From Parapedobacter soli (GTDB taxonomy: Bacteria; Bacteroidota; Bacteroidia; Sphingobacteriales; Sphingobacteriaceae), in contig NZ_JAMXAY010000011.1 in the NCBI RefSeq assembly GCF_025460835.1, positions 18,478-82,477 of the forward strand: a stretch of 64,000 nt of DNA, written 5' to 3'. Positions 55,366 through 63,865 of this stretch are shown in pieces; positions within the stretch are counted from its first letter, which is position 1; the number at the start of each line of letters is the position of its first letter. Position numbers and translations under genes: made by a program. The notes below the pieces were generated by a model, which was not told the origin of the DNA, did not search any database, and worked only from the letters and a program-made list of their open reading frames with translations.

Positions 55366-56443
55366 TCAGAATTCCATGAGATACGCCTTCAGGAATTCGT
55401 CGATATCGCCATCTAATACCGCCTGCGTGTTGGATGTCTCCACATTGGTACGCAGGTCTTTGACCAATTTATACGGGTGCAGCACGTAATTTCGTATTTG
55501 CGAGCCCCATTCGATTTTCTTCTTACTGCCCTCGATGGCTGCCGAAGCCTCCTGCCGCTTGCGCATCTCTATCTCATACAGCTGTGATTTCAGCAGGCGC
55601 AGTGCGTTTTCTTTGTTCTGCAGCTGCGATCGGGATTCCTGGTTTTTGATAATGATACCGGTAGGTTTGTGGTGTAGGCGGACGGCGGTCTCCACCTTGT
55701 TTACGTTTTGGCCGCCTGCCCCGCCGGAGCGGAAGGTATCCCAGTCTATTTCCGAATCCTTCACTTCGATTTCGATATTGTCATCCACCAGTGGGTACAC
55801 ATACACAGATGCGAACGACGTGTGCCGCTTGGCGTTGGAATCAAACGGTGAGATCCGCACCAGTCGGTGCACGCCGTTTTCACCTTTAAGGTACCCGTAG
55901 GCGAAATCGCCCGAAAACTGCAGCGTGACCGTTTTGATTCCTGCCACTTCGCCCTCCTGGTAATCCTGCTCGGTTACCTTATAGCCGCTTCCTTCGCCCC
56001 ACATGATATACATCCGCATCAGCATGCCCGCCCAATCGCAGCTCTCGGTGCCACCGGCTCCGGCCGTGATCTGCAACACGGCGTCCATCTGGTCTTCCTC
56101 GGCGCTGAGCATATTTTTAAATTCCAGCTCTTCCACCTTCCGCAGGGCGATGTCGTACTGCTCCTGCGCTTCCGCCTCGGGTGCGTCGCCGGCTTGGTAA
56201 AATTCAAACATCACAACGGCGTCGTCTACCGCTGCAGCGACTTCGTCGAAATGATCGGTCCAAATCTTTTTGCTTTTGATGGATTGCAGGACTTTTTCGG
56301 CCGCTTTGGAATCGTCCCAAAAGCCGGGTTCCATTGTGGTGGCCTGCTCGCTTTCTATTTCCTGTTTGCGCGTATCGACGTCAAAGGTGCCTCCTTAGGG
56401 AAGCTGTTCGATCCCTCAAGTCCTGTATTTGTTCTTTGGTCAT
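55366..56443 (-). CDS. prfB: Peptide chain release factor 2 with programmed +1 frameshift
   Basis: The coding sequence is in two frames. From ATG at 56443 twenty codons ([20 protein letters not shown]) are read, then TGA at 56383-56381, and the +1 frame continues as [13 protein letters not shown], giving a 358-residue RF2. The tripeptide SPF (in [10 protein letters not shown]) recognises UGA/UAA, and GGQ (in [11 protein letters not shown]) triggers peptide release. Starting only at the internal MEPGFWDD would lose about 36 conserved N-terminal residues. The frameshift site makes expression self-regulating by RF2 level. Confidence 0.95.
56380..56395 (-). promoter_or_regulatory. prfB programmed frameshift site
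   Basis: On the minus strand AGGAGG (56395-56390) is followed after a three-base spacer by CTTTGAC (56386-56380). This is the canonical internal Shine-Dalgarno plus CUU-UGA-C slippage site of prfB, where low RF2 lets the ribosome move one base forward past UGA. Confidence 0.95.
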
Positions 56444-56448
56444 AGGTG

Positions 56449-56456
56449 CAAAGGTA
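56449..56456 (-). promoter_or_regulatory. -7 promoter element immediately ahead of prfB
   Basis: On the minus strand TACCTTTG fits TAnnTTTG, with five bases between it and the ATG at 56443. If functional, the message is leaderless or nearly so. Confidence 0.55.
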
Positions 56457-56499
56457 TGGATTTTTGATTTTCTCTGGCTTATCTTTTTATCCCTACCTA

Positions 56500-57747
56500 T
56501 CAGGGTGCCACCAGCTGCATCAATATGCCACAAAGGTAGCCCGCGTAGGTACCGATGGCGTAGCTGAATACCGAGATGAATACCCCGACAGGTACCAGTG
56601 CCGGGTGGAATGCGCCGGCGGTAACCGAAGCGGAAGCCACGCCACCGATATTACCCATACTGCCGATGGCAAAAAAGAAAAACGGTGCACGCACAATCTT
56701 GGCAACGATAAAAAGCAGCAATGCGTGGAAGGCCAGCCAGGTGAGGCCTACCAGAAAAAGCCCGGGGTTATCCATGATGGCAAATACATCCATCTGCATA
56801 CCGATGGTAGCGATGAGCACATATAGAAAGACCGTTGCCAAACGCGATGCTCCCACGGTTTCCAACCGCCGCGCACGGGTAAACGACAGCCCTACCCCCA
56901 TCAGTGTAGCCAGCAGGATAAGCCAGAAAAAGCTGGAAGTCAGGCTGAATTTATCGAGCTGCGGGGCGTGGGTTGTGATGTATCCCGCGATAACGCCCGA
57001 CAAGAGATGGGCGATCCCGGTAACACCGAGTGCAATGCCCAGCATGATGATGAAGTCTTTGGTTTCCGCTGCCTTGGTGGTTTGGCCACCGTATTCGGCC
57101 ATGCGTTGCGTCAGCTCCTGCACCTCGCCCCCATCCGCCTTGAAAAAAGCATCAAACTGGCGCTGCTTGCTTGCGCCGTACAGCAACACCGCCATCCACC
57201 CGTAGGCCACAAACACATCTACCGCGACCGTTGCCGCAAAAATCTCCGGCGAGGGCTCGAATATGCGGAACAGGGCTGCCTGATTAGCCCCGCCCCCTAT
57301 CCAAGATCCGGCCAGCGTAGCCAAACCTTTCCATACCTCGCCTCCTACCACATCGGGTGCGAAGAGGGAGAACAGCCACACGGCAAATGGGCCGCCAAGC
57401 ACAATGCCGATCATGCCAGTGAAAAAGAGTAGCCCCACTTTCTTGCGGAGTTTCCACACCTCACGGAAGTTGATGTTCAATGTGAAAAGCACCAAGCACG
57501 CCGGGAGCAGGTAATTGGAGCTCATACTATATAATTCCGATTTGGTGCCGTCGATCACATCGAACGAATTGAATAATCCAGGCACGAAATAACAAAGCAA
57601 CAGCGGCGGCAGGATAGTATAAAACTTACGTAGCCCCGCGTGCTTACTATTGGACGTATAGAAAATCACCGCCAGGATAACCATCAGCAATCCGAATACG
57701 GCGGCATCGTCGGTAATCAGCGCGGGAGTGTTTGCAGCGTTATCCAT
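56500..57747 (-). CDS. DUF819 family membrane protein
   Basis: A 415-residue protein with about ten to eleven hydrophobic segments and conserved motifs of the DUF819/YjcL group, including LAGSWIGGGANQAALFRI, GNIGGVASASVTAGAFHPAL, and a central cytoplasmic loop (EVQELTQRMAEYGG). It is an inner-membrane protein, presumed transporter; substrate unknown. Start 57747 (MDNAANTPALI) is preferred because the longer frame would run through the terminator and promoter at 57788-57827. Confidence 0.88.
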   Translation of the reverse strand: MDNAANTPALITDDAAVFGLLMVILAVIFYTSNSKHAGLRKFYTILPPLLLCYFVPGLFNSFDVIDGTKSELYSMSSNYLLPACLVLFTLNINFREVWKLRKKVGLLFFTGMIGIVLGGPFAVWLFSLFAPDVVGGEVWKGLATLAGSWIGGGANQAALFRIFEPSPEIFAATVAVDVFVAYGWMAVLLYGASKQRQFDAFFKADGGEVQELTQRMAEYGGQTTKAAETKDFIIMLGIALGVTGIAHLLSGVIAGYITTHAPQLDKFSLTSSFFWLILLATLMGVGLSFTRARRLETVGASRLATVFLYVLIATIGMQMDVFAIMDNPGLFLVGLTWLAFHALLLFIVAKIVRAPFFFFAIGSMGNIGGVASASVTAGAFHPALVPVGVFISVFSYAIGTYAGYLCGILMQLVAP

Positions 57748-57787
57748 GGTCGTCAATTGGCGTGGATCAATATTAATGGTACGCCGC

Positions 57788-57795
57788 CAAAGGTA
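57788..57795 (-). promoter_or_regulatory. -7 promoter element for the DUF819 gene
   Basis: On the minus strand TACCTTTG fits TAnnTTTG, 40 bases ahead of the ATG at 57747. Its first base is the end of the T-run of the upstream terminator, so terminator and promoter abut. Confidence 0.6.
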
Positions 57796-57827
57796 AAAAA
57801 AAAGCCCGACACCATAAGGCCGGGCTT
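57795..57827 (-). terminator. Rho-independent terminator after the M56 gene
   Basis: On the minus strand AAGCCCG (57827-57821) pairs with CGGGCTT (57808-57802), followed by nine T. It ends the BlaI-M56 transcript. Confidence 0.85.
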
Positions 57828-57862
57828 CACACCTATTAAAAACCAAATTCACATAATCCGCA

Positions 57863-59524
57863 TCACTGTTGCAGATTCAATCGGATAGGCAAGGTGTACG
57901 CCACCCGCACGGGCCGGCCATTCTGAACACCCGGCGACCACTTGCTGCTGCTTTGCAATACACGGATGGCGGCTTCACCTGTGCCGTAACCCAAATCCCT
58001 TACTATTTTCATGTCGGTCAAGCTACCGTCGGTCTCCACCACAAACGAAAGTTGGACCATGCCATTTACCCCGGCTTCTATCGCTTCTTGCGGATAATCA
58101 TAATTCCTACCAACATACTCCATGAATGCACGCATACCCCCCGGAGGCATGGGGTTTATTTCAACTGATTGGAATAAGCGGTCCCTTGGTTCCTCCTGCG
58201 CCTCTTTTTCGGTTTCTTCCGGTTCACTATCGGGGGTCCGCACCTGCATAACCGGTGGCTCGGGGTATTTTTTCTCTGCTGTCGCCTCCGCCCGGCCATT
58301 GCTTCCGGCAGCGGGTTCAACCGGAGGCGGCGGTGGCGATTGATAACCTACGATGACAATATCACCCAACGCATTATAGTCGCCCGACACGGGCGGCGGC
58401 GGTGGCATGTCACTGGGCTCCATCCCGGAAATCCTAAAATTGATGGTCGCCAAACTTTTACCTTCCGGTGCTGCATGCTGCACCTGCTCCAATTGGAGTG
58501 CTTTCACCACCTCTTCCTCCTGGCCGTCGCCCATTTCGTTGAGGAATGAAATGCTTTCGATGGTGCCCTGGTCGGTCTTCTCGAATGTGAAGGCCAGCAC
58601 ACCCTGCGTACCGTTGCGAAGGGCTTCCTCGCGGTACACCACATAAGTACCCAATACTTTCTTGAATTCTTGCGCATCGATAGCCGCCTTACCCGATGCC
58701 TTGGTGCTTTGGTGGTTGCATGCGAGTGAAAAAACAAGCATCCCCGCAACCACGGGCAATAGTGCCGCGTAGCGCCAGCTATGGAGCCGGGGTGACTTAT
58801 CGCGCAATAGCATGGCTACCCGCCACCTCAACAGGCCACTGCTTGAAAACGAGTTGGCCAACACAGGGCCGCTTACCCCCATGGCGCGAGACACCAACAG
58901 CTCGGCGTAAGCGAACTGATTGTTAGCAGCCGTCTTTCCATCGGCTATGTACTCGTGTTGCAGGCGCAATGCCCGCTCATAGAGATATACCACCGGGTTA
59001 AACCAGTTGAAAATCTTGACCACCTGCATCACCACGATATCGGCGCTGTGCCACTGCCGCGCATGCACCTGTTCATGGCGGGCAATCTGGTCGCTCCCAT
59101 ACGCCGTGTGGTCGATGCGTATCATGCCGAAAAAGGAAAACGCCTGTCCCGCCACCACCTTCCGCAATGCACGGATGGTCCCAAATGCTTGCAATAGCAC
59201 AAAGAACAGGGCTACGCCACAGCCCGCCATATACAGCATAACGATGTAAGACATTATCCCTACGGGAGACCCGGCAGCACCCGCCTCGCCCGCCGCCGTA
59301 CCGGCGGCTGCCGTACCGCCTAGCTCGATAATGGGTAGCTGATATTGGTACACCACACTATCGTCAAAACCGGCATATTCAGCAAGCGGAAGTGCAAACG
59401 CGAGCAACAAGCCCGTAAGCAGGTAAATCCGGTTCCCTTGGAAAAATGTTTCCCGGCGCAAAAACAGGTAGTAAAAGCCATAGAAAACGGCGAGATATAG
59501 GTTGGCCAGCACTAGATACATCAT
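57863..59524 (-). CDS. M56 (BlaR1-like) membrane metallopeptidase with TonB C-terminal domain
   Basis: A 553-residue protein. The N-terminal part has membrane helices at about 1-25, 30-50 and 90-115, with the zinc site HEQVH at residues 150-154 and EYIADG (second ligand Glu) about 40 later. Another membrane segment lies near 245. A proline-rich linker with PPPPP-like tracts (about 370-430) leads to a C-terminal TonB domain (from about 455: NYDYPQEAIEAGVNGMVQLSF, ending LPIRLNLQQ). It follows BlaI and is a likely signal-transducing antirepressor protease that also carries a TonB-like domain, an arrangement common in Bacteroidota. Confidence 0.9.
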   Translation of the reverse strand: MMYLVLANLYLAVFYGFYYLFLRRETFFQGNRIYLLTGLLLAFALPLAEYAGFDDSVVYQYQLPIIELGGTAAAGTAAGEAGAAGSPVGIMSYIVMLYMAGCGVALFFVLLQAFGTIRALRKVVAGQAFSFFGMIRIDHTAYGSDQIARHEQVHARQWHSADIVVMQVVKIFNWFNPVVYLYERALRLQHEYIADGKTAANNQFAYAELLVSRAMGVSGPVLANSFSSSGLLRWRVAMLLRDKSPRLHSWRYAALLPVVAGMLVFSLACNHQSTKASGKAAIDAQEFKKVLGTYVVYREEALRNGTQGVLAFTFEKTDQGTIESISFLNEMGDGQEEEVVKALQLEQVQHAAPEGKSLATINFRISGMEPSDMPPPPPVSGDYNALGDIVIVGYQSPPPPPVEPAAGSNGRAEATAEKKYPEPPVMQVRTPDSEPEETEKEAQEEPRDRLFQSVEINPMPPGGMRAFMEYVGRNYDYPQEAIEAGVNGMVQLSFVVETDGSLTDMKIVRDLGYGTGEAAIRVLQSSSKWSPGVQNGRPVRVAYTLPIRLNLQQ

Positions 59525-59562
59525 AACATTAAGTTTTAATCGTGAACGATAAGGTTACGCCA

Positions 59563-59964
59563 TCACTTCTTTTTCTTCTTGGCCTCTTCAAGCAGCTTAA
59601 GCAATTCGTCGGCATCTCTCATGTCGAGCTTCTGCTCTTCAACGAAGAACGAAAGCATGTTCCGCGCCGAATCGCCAAAATAGCCGTGCAACAACTTGCC
59701 CGTGGCAAATGCACGGTAGTCTTCCTTTGAAACAACCGGATGGTACCGGTGGCTTTTCCCAAAAGCCTCATGCCCCACGAATCCTTTGGTTTCCAGTATC
59801 CTAATGATGGTAGACACGGTATTATAAGCAGGTTTCGGATTGGGTAGCCGCTTGATGATATCCTTTACAAAAGCCTTTTCCAGGTTCCATAATTCCTGCA
59901 TGATCTGTTCTTCCGCGCGCGTCAGCTCCTTGAGTTTTTTCATCTTTTTATCTTTATTTTCCAT
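59563..59964 (-). CDS. BlaI/MecI/CopY family transcriptional repressor
   Basis: A 133-residue winged-helix protein with the family start ELTRAEEQIMQELWNLEKAFVKDI, recognition helix region PAYNTVSTIIRILETKGFVGHEAFG and a C-terminal dimerisation helix (MRDADELLKLLEEAKKKKK). It probably represses its own operon with the M56 gene 38 bases downstream, and is relieved by M56-dependent cleavage. Start 59964 fits the promoter 23 bases ahead; 59943 (MKKLKEL) is an alternative. Confidence 0.92.
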   Translation of the reverse strand: MENKDKKMKKLKELTRAEEQIMQELWNLEKAFVKDIIKRLPNPKPAYNTVSTIIRILETKGFVGHEAFGKSHRYHPVVSKEDYRAFATGKLLHGYFGDSARNMLSFFVEEQKLDMRDADELLKLLEEAKKKKK

Positions 59965-59986
59965 AACGTCTTTCCAAACATATACC

Positions 59987-59994
59987 CAAAGATA
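59987..59994 (-). promoter_or_regulatory. -7 promoter element for the BlaI-M56 operon
   Basis: On the minus strand TATCTTTG fits TAnnTTTG, 22 bases ahead of the ATG at 59964. The next bases upstream form a perfect dyad (see 59996-60011). Confidence 0.65.
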
Positions 59995-59995
59995 C

Positions 59996-60011
59996 AACTA
60001 ATTATTTAGTT
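59996..60011. promoter_or_regulatory. Candidate BlaI operator
   Basis: AACTAA-TTAT-TTAGTT is a perfect 6-bp inverted repeat, two bases upstream of the -7 element of the BlaI operon, where a bound repressor would block the polymerase. Further AACTAAA-like half sites follow upstream. BlaI-family repressors bind short dyads around their own promoters (established); this particular site is inferred. Confidence 0.45.
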
Positions 60012-60143
60012 TTCAAATTAAATTTTTAGTTTTTTATCAAAAAGCCATCAGTAATCCAAGTATCCCAATCTTTTTACGTTAGCATGAAGTTACCATCAGG
60101 AAATTTATGCGTACTTTGTGGGCAACAAAATAGACGGGAGTAC

Positions 60144-61271
60144 ATGAAGATCGGTATCGTATGTTATCCTACCTTTGGTGGAAGCGGTGTAGTTGCCACG
60201 GAGCTGGGCAAGGCGTTGGCGGCCCATGGGCACCAGATTCATTTCATCACCTACAGCCAGCCTGCGCGATTGGATTTCTTTTCGGAGAACCTATACTACC
60301 ATGAGGTTACGATATCCAAGTACCCGTTGTTTGATTTCCCTCCTTACGAGCTGGCATTGGCCAGCAAGTTGGTCGATGTGGTCCGGTTTGAACAACTGGA
60401 TGTATTGCATGTACATTATGCGATTCCCCATGCTTCGGCGGCATTCATGGCCAAGCAGATCCTGGCCACCTACGGTATCAATATACCGGTGGTCACCACT
60501 TTACACGGCACCGACATTACGTTGGTGGGCAAAGACGCTAGTTATAGCCCGGTTGTCACGTTTTCGATCAACCAGTCTGATGGCGTTACTGCTGTTTCCG
60601 AAAACCTGAAGACGGAGACACTGAGCCATTTCGACATCAAGCGCGAAATCCGCGTTATTCCCAACTTCATCGACTTGGACCGTTTCAGCCTCAAACCACG
60701 GCAGCATTTCAAGCAGGCTATTGCCCCGGGCGATGAACGCGTGCTGGTACATACGTCCAATTTCCGTAAGGTGAAACGTACCACCGATGTAATCCGTATC
60801 TTCAAGAAAGTGCAGGAAAAAATCCCCAGCAAGCTGCTGATGGTGGGCGATGGGCCGGAACGTACCGCTGCCGAGCAACTGTCGCGTGAATTGGGCGTGG
60901 CCAATGACATCCGTTTCCTCGGCAAGCAAGATGCTATCGAAGAGATACTTTCTGTGTCTGACCTGTTCCTCATCCCTTCCGGCTCGGAAAGCTTTGGCTT
61001 GGCAGCCTTGGAGGCCATGGCCTGCAAGGTACCTGTTATCTCTTCAAACTCGGGTGGACTTCCCGAACTGAACGTAAACGGCGTAACCGGATTCCTCAGC
61101 GATATCGGCGATGTAGACGCCATGTCCGCTAATGCGATTTATATCCTCGAAGACAATGATCGGCTGGAGCAGTTCAAAGAGGCTGCACTGAACCGGGCGA
61201 AAGACTTCCAGTTAGCCAACATCATGCCGCTATACGAGGACTATTACCGGGAAGTCATCGCTGGCAGTTAA
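60144..61271 (+). CDS. bshA: N-acetyl-alpha-D-glucosaminyl L-malate synthase
   Basis: A 375-residue GT4-family glycosyltransferase (GT-B fold) that joins GlcNAc from UDP-GlcNAc to L-malate, the first step of bacillithiol synthesis. The BshA-like start is [22 protein letters not shown]; the donor site includes [29 protein letters not shown]. Start 60144 is chosen since the preceding in-frame codons lie upstream of a promoter-like TACTTTG at 60112. The gene is divergent from BlaI. Bacteroidota commonly make bacillithiol. Confidence 0.92.
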   Translation: MKIGIVCYPTFGGSGVVATELGKALAAHGHQIHFITYSQPARLDFFSENLYYHEVTISKYPLFDFPPYELALASKLVDVVRFEQLDVLHVHYAIPHASAAFMAKQILATYGINIPVVTTLHGTDITLVGKDASYSPVVTFSINQSDGVTAVSENLKTETLSHFDIKREIRVIPNFIDLDRFSLKPRQHFKQAIAPGDERVLVHTSNFRKVKRTTDVIRIFKKVQEKIPSKLLMVGDGPERTAAEQLSRELGVANDIRFLGKQDAIEEILSVSDLFLIPSGSESFGLAALEAMACKVPVISSNSGGLPELNVNGVTGFLSDIGDVDAMSANAIYILEDNDRLEQFKEAALNRAKDFQLANIMPLYEDYYREVIAGS

Positions 61272-61282
61272 AAAATTTCTTT

Positions 61283-61290
61283 TATCTTTG
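61283..61290 (+). promoter_or_regulatory. -7 promoter element for pyrH
   Basis: TATCTTTG fits TAnnTTTG, 34 bases ahead of the ATG at 61325. Confidence 0.6.
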
Positions 61291-61324
61291 GCGCTTGGAA
61301 GTCCCCTTCCGAGACAGCAATAAT

Positions 61325-62032
61325 ATGAAGTACAAACGCATCCTACTCAAACTCAGCGGCGAAGCCCTCATGGGCGACCAGCAATACGGTATCGACATCA
61401 ACCGTGTAGCCCAATACGCCAAAGACATCAAAGACATCCACAGCAAGGGAATGGAAATTGCCATCGTCATCGGCGGTGGCAACATCTACCGCGGGCTGAG
61501 TGCAGAAAAGGCTGGGATGGACCGTGTGCAGGCCGATTACATGGGTATGCTCGCAACGGTAATCAACAGCATGGCGTTGCAGGATGCCCTTGAGAAGCTG
61601 GAAATCAAGACACGCCTGCTCACAGCTATCAAGATGGAGCAGATATGCGAACCGTTTATCCGCAGGCGAGCGGTGCGGCACCTCGAAAAGGGCCGGGTGG
61701 TTATCTTCGGTGCCGGCACGGGCAACCCGTACTTCACTACCGATACCGCGGCATCACTGCGTGCCATCGAAATCAATGCAGACGTAGTACTCAAAGGGAC
61801 CCGGGTGGACGGCATCTACACCGCCGACCCGCTAAAAGACACGTCTGCCACACGGTTCGACGAAATCACGTTCCAAGATGTGTACAACCGTGGCCTCAGC
61901 GTGATGGATATGACCGCATTCACCCTATGCCAGGAAAACAAGTTGCCCATCATCGTATTTGACATGAACAAACCTGGAAACTTGGCGCGCTTGGCCAACG
62001 GCGAACATATCGGCACATTAGTACGAGAATAG
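61325..62032 (+). CDS. pyrH: UMP kinase
   Basis: A 235-residue amino-acid-kinase-fold enzyme that phosphorylates UMP to UDP. Visible motifs are [28 protein letters not shown], and [33 protein letters not shown] is also characteristic. Start at 61325 gives the standard MKYKRILLK. The frr gene follows 34 bases after, the common bacterial pairing. Confidence 0.96.
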   Translation: MKYKRILLKLSGEALMGDQQYGIDINRVAQYAKDIKDIHSKGMEIAIVIGGGNIYRGLSAEKAGMDRVQADYMGMLATVINSMALQDALEKLEIKTRLLTAIKMEQICEPFIRRRAVRHLEKGRVVIFGAGTGNPYFTTDTAASLRAIEINADVVLKGTRVDGIYTADPLKDTSATRFDEITFQDVYNRGLSVMDMTAFTLCQENKLPIIVFDMNKPGNLARLANGEHIGTLVRE

Positions 62033-62033
62033 T

Positions 62034-62041
62034 TATCTTTG
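62034..62041 (+). promoter_or_regulatory. -7 promoter element between pyrH and frr
   Basis: TATCTTTG fits TAnnTTTG, starting two bases after the pyrH stop and 25 bases ahead of the frr ATG at 62067. It suggests frr can be transcribed independently. Confidence 0.5.
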
Positions 62042-62066
62042 ACCAACCCATAATAAACGCATAATC

Positions 62067-62630
62067 ATGGACGAACTGATATCCTTACAACTGGAAGACA
62101 GCACCGAACAGATGACCAAAGCGGTCGCACATACTGAATTGGAGCTCACCAAAATCCGGGCAGGCAAAGCCATGCCTTCGATGCTCGATGGCATCTTCGT
62201 AGATTACTACGGCACGGCCACGCCCCTGGCACAGGTAAGTAACATCAACACGCCCGATGCGCGTACATTGGTGATACAACCATGGGAAAAAACCATGCTC
62301 GCTCCCATCGAAAAGGCAATCCTCGATGCCAACATCGGTTTGACGCCACAAAACGATGGTAGCATCATCCGGCTTAACATCCCACCACTCACCGAGGAGC
62401 GCCGCCGCGATTTGGTAAAGAAAGTAAAGGAAGAAGCCGAAAAAGGCCGCGTAGCCGTGCGCAACATCCGCAAAGACGCCAACGACACCATCAAGAAGCT
62501 GAAGGCCGATGGCGTATCGGAAGACGAGATCAAAGCCGGTGAGGCCGAAGTGCAGAAACTGACCGATAAATTCATCGCCAAGGTAGATCAACTTGCCGAT
62601 GCGAAGGAAAAAGACATCATGACGGTTTAA
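62067..62630 (+). CDS. frr: Ribosome recycling factor
   Basis: A 187-residue two-domain protein that splits post-termination ribosomes with EF-G. Typical stretches are ELTKIRAGKAMPSMLDGIFVD and LNIPPLTEERRRDLVKKVKEEAE; KVRNIRKDAND-like (AVRNIRKDANDTIKKL) is present near the second half. Length and ending fit the family. It is the last supported gene before the repeat array. Confidence 0.97.
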   Translation: MDELISLQLEDSTEQMTKAVAHTELELTKIRAGKAMPSMLDGIFVDYYGTATPLAQVSNINTPDARTLVIQPWEKTMLAPIEKAILDANIGLTPQNDGSIIRLNIPPLTEERRRDLVKKVKEEAEKGRVAVRNIRKDANDTIKKLKADGVSEDEIKAGEAEVQKLTDKFIAKVDQLADAKEKDIMTV

Positions 62631-62689
62631 CGGCCGTTATTAGCGTGAAAATCTAATATTTACTTATTGTGGCCAGCTCTGGGTATGCG

Positions 62690-63865
62690 AGGGCGCTGCC
62701 CGTTGTACTCGGGGTTGCGCGTTCCGTACTCCGGTTCGGGCTAATCCATGTAGGGGTTAGGCAAATCCATGTAGGGTTTGCCCGAATGTGTGTAGGGGTT
62801 GCGCGTTCCGTACTCCGGTTTGGGCGAATCCATGTAGGGGTTGCCCGAATGTGTGTAGGGGTTGCGCGTTCCGTACTCCGGTTTGGGCAAATCCATGTAG
62901 GGGTTGCCCGAATGTGTGTAGGGGTTGCGCGTTCCGTACTCCGGTTTGGGCAAATCCATGTAGGGGTTGCCCTAATGTGTGTAGGGGTTGCGCGTTCCGT
63001 ACTCCGGTTTGGGCAAATCCATGTAGGGGTTGCCCGAATGTGTGTAGGGGTTGCGCGTTCCGTACTCCGGTTTGGGCAAATCCATGTAGGGGTTGCCCTA
63101 ATGTGTGTAGGGGTTGCGCGTTCCGTACTCCGGTTTGGGCAAATCCATGTAGGGGTTGCCCGAATGTGTGTAGGGGTTGCGCGTTCCGTACTCCGGTTTG
63201 GGCAAATCCATGTAGGGGTTGCCCTAATGTGTGTAGGGGTTGCGCGTTCCGTACTCCGGTTTGGGCAAATCCATGTAGGGGTTGCCCGAATGTGTGTAGG
63301 GGTTGCGCGTTCCGTACTCCGGTTTGGGCAAATCCATGTAGGGGTTGCCCTAATGTGTGTAGGGGTTGCGCGTTCCGTACTCCGGTTTGGGCAAATCCAT
63401 GTAGGGGTTGCCCGAATGTGTGTAGGGGTTGCGCGTTCCGTACTCCGGTTTGGGCAAATCCATGTAGGGGTTGCCCTAATGTGTGTAGGGGTTGCGCGTT
63501 CCGTACTCCGGTTTGGGCAAATCCATGTAGGGGTTGCCCTAATGTGTGTAGGGGTTGCGCGTTCCGTACTCCGGTTTGGGCAAATCCATGTAGGGGTTGC
63601 CCTAATGTGTGTAGGGGTTGCGCGTTCCGTACTCCGGTTTGGACTAATCCATGTAGGGGTTAGGCAAATCCATGTAGGGGTTGCCCGAATGTGTGTAGGG
63701 GTTACGCGTTCCGTACTCCGGTTTGGACTAATCCATGTAGGGTTTGCTCGAATGTATGTAGGGGTTGTGCGTTCCGTACTCCGGTTTGGGCGAATCCATG
63801 TAGGGGTTGCCCGAATGTGTGTAGGGTTTAGGCTGTCCCCTATCTGGTTTACCCCGATACATACC
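62690..63865. repeat. Hierarchical minisatellite: 21-bp units, 63-bp repeat, partly 126-bp dimer
   Basis: From 62690 to 63823 the DNA is 54 consecutive 21-bp units. They group as 63-bp repeats of three unit types ending GTACTC, CCATGTA and GTGTGTA, each beginning (C/G)GG(G/T)TT. There are 17 copies of the first type; two copies contain one extra unit (62753-62773 and 63653-63673), making 84 bp. Copies 3-12 alternate between CCCGAATG and CCCTAATG, which is a 126-bp dimer pattern. Two more degenerate units extend to 63865. The unit is nearly identical in the middle and degenerate at both edges. Several frames stay open on both strands because 63 divides by three; none has a signal or domain. 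Confidence 0.95.

Noticed and set aside
55346..55366. Terminator between dcd and prfB
   Set aside because: GGCAACTA and TAGCTGCC pair with one mismatch, but there is no T-run on either strand.
55366..56334. prfB as a shortened gene starting at MEPGFWDD
   Set aside because: The upstream frame with the CTTTGAC slippage site and its Shine-Dalgarno restores the conserved N-terminus.
62690..63865. CRISPR array
   Set aside because: Units are contiguous with no unique spacers and no cas genes are present in the window.
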